A stretch of DNA of 33,216 bases from a virus. A model generated the notes under the pieces. It was not told the origin of the DNA, did not search any database, and was given only the letters and a program-made list of their open reading frames with translations. The stretch covers positions 1 through 33,216 of the IMG/VR virus record IMGVR_UViG_3300009788_000227; one strand, written 5' to 3'. Of this stretch, positions 28,461 to 33,216 are shown one piece after another. The stretch's first letter is position 1. Each line of letters starts with the position of its first letter. A program made the translations under genes and the position numbers.

Positions 28461-30401
28461 TTACTTTACACTCACGGCGATGGTATCAATTATTATATTC
28501 GCTGTGTTATCAAAATTTGCTACTCCCAGTTTGAATAGGTTATTTGTTTCCGCGACAATATCTTTCTGGAATGGGGCAGTCGTTACCGTGGCGCTTATTT
28601 CAACGGGCAGTGCGAAACCGTTTGTATAAGTTACCCCGTTATCTGTTGATTTAAGAAGTATGAATTTATAGCGTTTAGCTGCGCCTCCTACAGCTTTGGC
28701 GCTAATTGTCGCAGTGTAGTTTCCATCGAACTCTTCTAAACCTATATATCTTAATATCCCCTTTTCAAAGTCAACTACTTGCCACCTTTCGATATCTACT
28801 CCACTGAACGCTCCACTTCTCCAAGTACCTACGCCATCGTCAGCAACAAAAGCAACGTCGATATCATAGGTATTAGTAGTAACATTAAATATCTCACGTT
28901 GACCATTGTAGCTAGTTGACCCTTTAATTTCTAAGAGTCGCTCGTTAGGTTGACCGTGAGCTGCTGATGATACCGTTGTACCACCAATTCCATTATCGGC
29001 ATAAGCTGTAATTGATCCTGTGAATAACCCCAAATCTAAATCAACATATCCCGATTCACCTTCACCTATATCAGAAATAATTGTTTCAACGTCATTGCCT
29101 TGAGATATAAACGAGCCAATTGATCTACTTACAGGTATTCCAATATTACCGGGACCTGAAATTACTCTTGGGTCTTTTTGGTCAAGGCTGCTTGTGTCCC
29201 ATATAGCCAACTCAGTTGACGTAAACGCTTTATTTACTTGGAATGTATTTGTTAGCGAATTGTAAACATATGAACCCACATTATGATTGATCGATTCTTT
29301 TACAGAAAGGCTTTCGCCATTTGTGCGGCCATGGCCCGTTGAAGTCAGCGTTATCGAATCAGATGTAAAGGTTCCCGTTGCTTCATCTGTTCCAAACAAT
29401 ACGCTTGATATCTCAAAATAAGTTGTTCCATCTGTGTCCGTGATTATCCCAGTGACGTTATAGGCTGTATTTGTTACGAATGAAATTATTGTCACTTTTT
29501 GAAAATTGTAAAGCGTTGGACCTGTGAAATTAAATCTAGCTGTACCGCTTGAATCTGTGACAGATGTAATTGAAGTAATGGTAATCGAAGCATCTGCGAT
29601 TACTGTAATGTCCCCTTGAACACCCTTCCAAAAAACATCCCCCAGAAACGGTGTTATTTCATTATCTGTAAAACTACTACCTTCTATAAATAATCTTGAG
29701 TTCTCACCAATGCTTGGCCTTATATTTAACACGCTTTCATTTGGGAATGTTGTAGCTGTTAGACCATTTATTTTTCCAGACAAATCATCACATCCGTCAT
29801 AAGTTATAAAAATACTGCTCTTGTCTGAAAAATTAAAAATTAATAACTCTATAATCCTTAAATCTGGGCTATTCAGTAATGTTAATCCACCACCATCAAG
29901 AAAAGCGCAATTATTAACCACGAGCCTTGATTCTTCAATAGTTCCAAGTGATAGCCATGTTTGGAATCTTGTTCGAATGATTGCAGTCTGGTCAAAGTTG
30001 CTTGTTTTAATACCCATAATGTCGAAAAGTGTTGCTGATGTATTACCCAATAAAGCCATTGTGAAAAAATTTAAGAAAGAAACGTCAACACCTGAAAAGA
30101 AAGCCTCGACACTGGCTGTGTATGTCAATTCTACAAGGTTAAAAGCCGCGCCCCTAAGACTGCTTATAACATTAGGATTCATATCAAACGGATCAGCGGT
30201 TGAAAGGGATTCGTTTACTATATTTTCAATGTTTGAGGTAAGGGTTCTAAAACCTCCTGACTTTGCTGGAAAATCAATCATAGTATAAACGGGATTTGTT
30301 TTACTTGAATTTATCAAGGCTTCTCGTGATACATTCTTGGGATCATAGATCCTTTTAAACATAAGATCGCCAGCTGGAACTTCAACGCTTGCAAACGACA
30401 T
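28461..30401 (-). CDS. Tail fibre/receptor-binding protein with repeated beta domains
   Basis: A 646-aa protein from ATG 30401 (MSFASVEVPAGD), which overlaps the upstream stop as TAATG with GGAGG nine bases before. An ATG nine bases upstream is possible. Residues 130-250 resemble a right-handed beta helix (RLVVNNCAFLDGGGLTLLNS). Three related beta modules follow near residues 270-345, 350-405 and 465-530, of form 'HG..NGe.l...gs...ng.y.v.n.t.nTf.v...f'. The C-terminal 100 residues form a sandwich (YTATISAKAVGGAAKRYKFI) as in receptor-binding tips. It probably sets host range. Confidence 0.7.
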   Translation of the reverse strand: MSFASVEVPAGDLMFKRIYDPKNVSREALINSSKTNPVYTMIDFPAKSGGFRTLTSNIENIVNESLSTADPFDMNPNVISSLRGAAFNLVELTYTASVEAFFSGVDVSFLNFFTMALLGNTSATLFDIMGIKTSNFDQTAIIRTRFQTWLSLGTIEESRLVVNNCAFLDGGGLTLLNSPDLRIIELLIFNFSDKSSIFITYDGCDDLSGKINGLTATTFPNESVLNIRPSIGENSRLFIEGSSFTDNEITPFLGDVFWKGVQGDITVIADASITITSITSVTDSSGTARFNFTGPTLYNFQKVTIISFVTNTAYNVTGIITDTDGTTYFEISSVLFGTDEATGTFTSDSITLTSTGHGRTNGESLSVKESINHNVGSYVYNSLTNTFQVNKAFTSTELAIWDTSSLDQKDPRVISGPGNIGIPVSRSIGSFISQGNDVETIISDIGEGESGYVDLDLGLFTGSITAYADNGIGGTTVSSAAHGQPNERLLEIKGSTSYNGQREIFNVTTNTYDIDVAFVADDGVGTWRSGAFSGVDIERWQVVDFEKGILRYIGLEEFDGNYTATISAKAVGGAAKRYKFILLKSTDNGVTYTNGFALPVEISATVTTAPFQKDIVAETNNLFKLGVANFDNTANIIIDTIAVSVK

Positions 30402-30886
30402 TATAGCCATCCTCCATTGCCAGCAGATTTAACCATTGGGCCGGCGTAATAATCACAGATCTTAAAACTATCAGGAATATCAATGCTGTCATCCCTCATT
30501 AGATCACGGTCTGAATCTCTACGTGTTTTATCTGGAACAGCTTCCTGTCGTTCTCCACTACTATCTGTGTAAGCAATTTTTGCAAAAACTGGTACTGTTT
30601 CACAATCTTTCAAATCAAGAGTATCGGTATCCGCTATGGGTATGCAGATAACAATAACCTCTCCATCAAATGTAATCGTAGAAACAGTTTTACCTTCAGC
30701 AGATGCTTCTGCAGCAACGTCAGCTGCTGCTGGATTTTTTGCAGCCCAATGAAACTTAAATATTTGATTTTTTCTAATGTAATAGAGAGTAGCTACTATC
30801 TGAGGAAGAGCTGAAACAACTTCCGGTGTAGCGGTCAAAACAATTCTAACCGTTATGTCTGTCCCTGTTTTGAACTCATTAGCCAC
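30401..30886 (-). CDS. BppU-like N-terminal baseplate/fibre protein
   Basis: A 161-aa protein from GTG 30886, with GGGGT five bases upstream (a TTG at 30898 is less likely). The first half is a strand-rich domain (FKTGTDITVRIVLTATPEVV, ATLYYIRKNQIFKFHW, TISTITFDGEVIVICIPIAD type) that resembles BppU-like baseplate upper domains. The second half has a DSDRDLMRDD segment. It is coupled to the fibre gene by one base and probably links it to the tail tip. Confidence 0.45.
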   Translation of the reverse strand: MANEFKTGTDITVRIVLTATPEVVSALPQIVATLYYIRKNQIFKFHWAAKNPAAADVAAEASAEGKTVSTITFDGEVIVICIPIADTDTLDLKDCETVPVFAKIAYTDSSGERQEAVPDKTRRDSDRDLMRDDSIDIPDSFKICDYYAGPMVKSAGNGGWL

Positions 30887-30933
30887 TTTAGACCCCAATT
30901 AATAAAATTTTTATATATTTTATATCAGGGCAA

Positions 30934-31035
30934 TCATAAATCTGAGGGAATTACAATATTTAAATCTAAAACGTGTTCAATCGGTTCGCTTTTTAATTCA
31001 GATGAGTCGTTTTATACAAATTCTTTATTGGTCAT
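30934..31035 (-). pseudogene. Possible small ORF interrupted by TAA
   Basis: ATG 31035 overlaps the end of the 58-aa gene and opens MTNKEFV. A TAA follows at 31014-31012, after which the same frame continues as NDSSELKSEPIEHVLDLNIV and stops at 30934. The second half has the look of a real peptide but no start of its own. It may be a nonsense-mutated small gene, or chance. Confidence 0.25.
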
Positions 31036-31201
31036 TTAAAATCTCCAAAAGAACAATCTCTTTTAATCTAACACATAAATTAGGAATTTTGTAATTACCA
31101 TGATCTAGAAACATTACCTCTTTCATTTCTTGGGCAATTGCATCTTCGAGTTTAAGTGTTGTTGTGTTACCAGATTTAAAAGTCAGGTTTACTTTTTGCA
31201 T
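31025..31201 (-). CDS. 58-aa protein of unknown function
   Basis: ATG 31201 follows GAGAGG by eight bases and opens MQKVNLTFKSGNTTTLKLED. The pattern strand, turn, strand, helix (AIAQEMKEVMFLD), then KIPNLCVRLKEIVLLEIL resembles small regulatory beta proteins near phage integrases. It is too short for many gene finders. The downstream region to 30886 has no other clear gene. Confidence 0.55.
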   Translation of the reverse strand: MQKVNLTFKSGNTTTLKLEDAIAQEMKEVMFLDHGNYKIPNLCVRLKEIVLLEILNDQ

Positions 31202-31243
31202 TTTATATACCTCTCGTAAATAGCTTTATTTAAAGAATAAGGA

Positions 31244-31723
31244 CTAGGCTTCATCTCTTGCCTCCATGACCATCAACCATATTTCGTCAAGAGTATCTAT
31301 TCTCGGTAACTTATCACCACTTCTCCATCTGGAAATAGTTGCGAGTGTTATTTTTAAAGTTGTACAAATTTTTTGCTTACTTTCAGCCTTATCGTAAATT
31401 TCATTAAGAAAAGCTTCAACAATATTTTTACCACTAAGAGATGGTTTACTATCGATATTTTTTTTAGTTACAAATTTCTTATTAATATTGTCATAAATCA
31501 TAGCTGCGAAATTGGCAATGTCAGCACATTCTCTTAAGGCCTCTTCCAGATTCATTTCAATCAATTCATCTTTCAATTCTTGAATCTCACCCTCCATCAT
31601 TTCAATCAGATCATTAATCGAACATTCACGCCAATGAGGCTTATGACCATTACTTCTCAATTTTTCAAGCATTGGGGCTTTTAAGGCTGAGACTATTTTT
31701 AGTTCTTCTAATTTTCTACTCAT
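31244..31723 (-). CDS. MazG-like pyrophosphohydrolase fused to HTH
   Basis: A 159-aa protein from ATG 31723, with AGAGG six bases upstream. A longer frame to 31939 runs through the recombinase start and is rejected. Residues about 36-82 carry the MazG signature E46-x2-E49 ... E65-x2-D68 (EGEIQELKDE and RECADIANFA), so the metal site looks complete. Residues about 105-155 are an XRE-like helix-turn-helix (QKICTTLKITLATISRWRSG). It is divergent from the recombinase and shares its control region. It may be a repressor that senses or hydrolyses nucleotides, which is inference. Confidence 0.7.
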   Translation of the reverse strand: MSRKLEELKIVSALKAPMLEKLRSNGHKPHWRECSINDLIEMMEGEIQELKDELIEMNLEEALRECADIANFAAMIYDNINKKFVTKKNIDSKPSLSGKNIVEAFLNEIYDKAESKQKICTTLKITLATISRWRSGDKLPRIDTLDEIWLMVMEARDEA

Positions 31724-31746
31724 TTCAAACCTCTTTATGACGATAA

Positions 31747-31775
31747 ATAATACCCACATATTAAATGACATGCAA
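31747..31775 (-). promoter_or_regulatory. Predicted promoter of the MazG-HTH gene
   Basis: TTGCAT (31775-31770), 17 bases, TATTAT (31752-31747) on the minus strand. The -35 element matches that of the promoter at 27767-27794. A TTGACA also lies a little upstream (31797-31792). Confidence 0.6.
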
Positions 31776-31820
31776 CATTTATTATAAATATTGTCAATTT
31801 TTATAACATGTCCCGTAAAA

Positions 31821-31839
31821 TATTTAGTTATACTAAATA
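31821..31839 (+). promoter_or_regulatory. 19-bp perfect palindrome, operator-like
   Basis: TATTTAGTTATACTAAATA is two 8-base arms around TAT. It lies 22 bases before the recombinase start codon and contains TATACT, a possible -10 element. This is the expected layout for a repressor site, and the MazG-HTH protein is the nearest candidate. Confidence 0.6.
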
Positions 31840-31860
31840 GAACTTTAGAAAGGTTAGACC

Positions 31861-32793
31861 ATGAACAACGAAAATATCCTAGAAACCTACTTAAAATCAG
31901 TTGAAACCAATCACTTGATTGAGAAGCAACATGTCTCACAGACGACCATTAAGACCTATAGAGACCGTCTAAGGCTTTTCTTTAACTACATTGGTGATAA
32001 GCCTTTAAGTAAGGTTATGACTATGGATATCAAAGCTTACCTGGCTGATTGTGTTAAGAAGGATATTAAGCCGGCAACCCTCAAAGCCCGTCTATCTGCC
32101 CTCAAAGCCATGTATAAAGAGCTCTCTGATCCTGAATATGGCCTTGAGATCTATGATATGGCCAATTGCATCAAATCAATAAAGAATACTTATTCCCATA
32201 AGAGACCGGTTGAGAAAGAAGATCTGAATAAAATTGTTGAATACGTAAAGATTCGAAAGTCTCTATCTGATTTGTGTATGCGAAATTATCTATTTGTTCA
32301 AGTGTTGAGATTTTATGGATTGAGGGTATCGAGTGCTTTGAACATAAAAGCCTGTGACATCGTTTTTGAGGATAAAGGTATTAGATTGAACTACATTAGC
32401 AAGGGAAACAAAGAACGTTCAAAATTGATGCCTTATATGAATTCTGATGGTGATCTGATGGAGCAAGTGGAACTGTTTGGAAGCAATCTGAAAGCACATA
32501 TTGAAAAGATAGATTCGGGTTTAATATTTTTAACAAAAACCGGTAATGAGTGGTCATACTGTGCAGCTTTGAAAGTATTCAAAAAGGTATGTTCTGAATG
32601 TGGTTTTGCTAAAAAGAATTACACACCCCATTCAATCAGACATTCATTTGTTTCTCATAAATTAGCTGCCGGTGTTCCCCTTCAAACTGTGAGCAACTTG
32701 GCAGACCATGCGAACACATTTATCACAGCGAGTATTTATAGTAAGGCAGAAGATTCGGAAACAGAGGCAGCAATGGCGATAGGTCTAATTTAG
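31861..32793 (+). CDS. int: Tyrosine recombinase/integrase (XerC/D-like)
   Basis: A 310-aa protein with an N-terminal SAM-like core-binding domain (residues about 5-100, SQTTIKTYRDRLRLFFNYIG) and a C-terminal catalytic domain. Catalytic residues are visible: Arg in YGLRVSSAL, Lys in ISKGNKERSK, HxxR in HSIRHSFVSH, His in LADHAN and Tyr in ASIYSK. All are intact. AGAAAGG lies about seven bases before ATG. It is the only clear plus-strand gene. The size and lack of an extra arm-binding domain resemble XerC/D more than lambda Int. Its stop overlaps the convergent gene by four bases. No att site can be recognised. Confidence 0.9.
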   Translation: MNNENILETYLKSVETNHLIEKQHVSQTTIKTYRDRLRLFFNYIGDKPLSKVMTMDIKAYLADCVKKDIKPATLKARLSALKAMYKELSDPEYGLEIYDMANCIKSIKNTYSHKRPVEKEDLNKIVEYVKIRKSLSDLCMRNYLFVQVLRFYGLRVSSALNIKACDIVFEDKGIRLNYISKGNKERSKLMPYMNSDGDLMEQVELFGSNLKAHIEKIDSGLIFLTKTGNEWSYCAALKVFKKVCSECGFAKKNYTPHSIRHSFVSHKLAAGVPLQTVSNLADHANTFITASIYSKAEDSETEAAMAIGLI

Positions 32794-32993
32794 ATCTTAT
32801 TGCCATTGCCCTCCATCTCAGAAACAACTTTAACGATCTCATTATGAATTTTTTTACCCATTCTCAAAATAGCATCGTTATCAAAACCTTCATCATCCTG
32901 ACGGATCATTGAAAGAAAAAATGTTACGGTAGATTTTGACAATCTATCTTCCCTCGCTCTTTGCTCGTAGTTTTCAAGTGGATTATTCGCCAT
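32790..32993 (-). CDS. 67-aa protein of unknown function
   Basis: Start ATG 32993 has GGAG seven bases upstream and gives MANNPLENYEQRAREDRLSK; an upstream in-frame start lacks a ribosome site. The protein is helical and charged and ends at the convergent recombinase stop. It overlaps the YopX-like gene by 11 bases. No family is recognised. Confidence 0.55.
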   Translation of the reverse strand: MANNPLENYEQRAREDRLSKSTVTFFLSMIRQDDEGFDNDAILRMGKKIHNEIVKVVSEMEGNGNKI

Positions 32994-33216
32994 TTTTAGA
33001 CTCCAATAATTCAGGTGCTCTGTAGATATCACCAACAACCTCATAATATTCTGGATTCAAATCCAAAGGGTAATTACCAATATCTAATTTAGATTCTTCT
33101 GCAAATTTGGAATCAAATTCATCCCAGATAATTAATGCTGGTTTTTCAGGTTCTCTGTCAAAATCCCCATCTTGGTAGAATATAACAATATCACCTTGGA
33201 AAATGAACTTACCATG
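32983..33216 (-). CDS. YopX-like protein (N-terminus beyond right edge)
   Basis: The frame is open from the window edge to TAA 32983 and gives 77 residues. It begins near FIFQGDIVIFYQDGDFDREP. IIWDEFDSKF follows, and it ends YEVVGDIYRAPELLE. The final motif 'YeviGniyenPeLL' and the earlier 'G.i.f.GDiV' are hallmarks of the YopX family, common phage proteins of unknown role. It continues beyond the right edge. Confidence 0.75.
   Translation of the reverse strand, partial: HGKFIFQGDIVIFYQDGDFDREPEKPALIIWDEFDSKFAEESKLDIGNYPLDLNPEYYEVVGDIYRAPELLESKNGE

Noticed and set aside
31724-31939. N-terminal extension of the MazG-HTH protein to 31939
   Set aside because: It would run through the promoter region and the recombinase start, and it has no ribosome site. 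ATG 31723 has AGAGG six bases upstream.

Overview
The window is part of the genome of a tailed, temperate (or once-temperate) siphovirus-type phage or prophage. It is AT-rich overall. It carries a head-to-tail structural block, a tyrosine recombinase and a long run of small accessory genes. Nearly every gene is on the minus strand, and most overlap by 1-8 bases (ATGA, TAATG, TGATG), which points to long translationally coupled operons. The recombinase is the only convincing plus-strand gene. The host cannot be named from the sequence. AGGAG-type ribosome sites and a lipobox lipoprotein fit a bacterium, probably Gram-negative. Both edges cut genes: a tape measure protein on the left and a YopX-like protein on the right. 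Lysis and replication genes are not visible.

Read 5'->3' along the minus strand, the late block runs from about 16.5 kb down to 1. It starts with a promoter, an AP2-domain DNA-binding protein and a small XRE regulator. Several small proteins follow, then the large terminase, the portal, an 88-aa protein, a LamG-like protein of higher G+C, a MuF-like head protein and a lysine-rich protein. Next is an 837-aa protein that appears to fuse prohead protease, an XRE helix-turn-helix, a coiled-coil scaffold and the major capsid protein. After it come a decoration-like protein, a terminator-like hairpin, a head-tail connector, an HK97-gp10-like completion protein, a tail terminator, the tail tube protein and the tape measure. 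Between tube and tape measure sits a tail assembly chaperone pair (G/GT) with a canonical A AAA AAC -1 frameshift site and an 8-bp stem 6 nt downstream.

From 16.46 to 17.17 kb there is no gene, but there are iteron-like repeats of GCTGAGGTC and TTGAGAGGT. From 17.2 to 18.2 kb are small genes. At 18.2-18.6 kb lies an array of four tRNA-like units with paired acceptor ends, AT-rich spacers and, in two units, an encoded CCA. Their cores are not canonical. Next to it is a compact structured element ending in U6.

The region 18.7-27.7 kb is an operon-like series of about 26 small genes. Recognisable members are two phage ABA-sandwich-like proteins, a DUF3850/ASCH-like protein fused to a coiled coil and zinc ribbon, an HD-domain phosphohydrolase and many small zinc-ribbon proteins. 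A lipoprotein gene ends in a strong terminator. The upstream end has a good sigma70-type promoter (TTGCAT-N16-TATAAT) and a structured leader. From 27.8 to 30.9 kb is a receptor-binding or fibre module.

The right end, 31-33.2 kb, holds a possible lysogeny control unit. A MazG-like/HTH fusion protein is transcribed divergently from the recombinase, and the shared intergenic region contains a good promoter and a perfect 19-bp palindrome. The most unusual items are the HTH embedded in the capsid polyprotein, the AP2 protein at the head of the packaging operon, the tRNA-like array and the MazG-HTH/recombinase switch.
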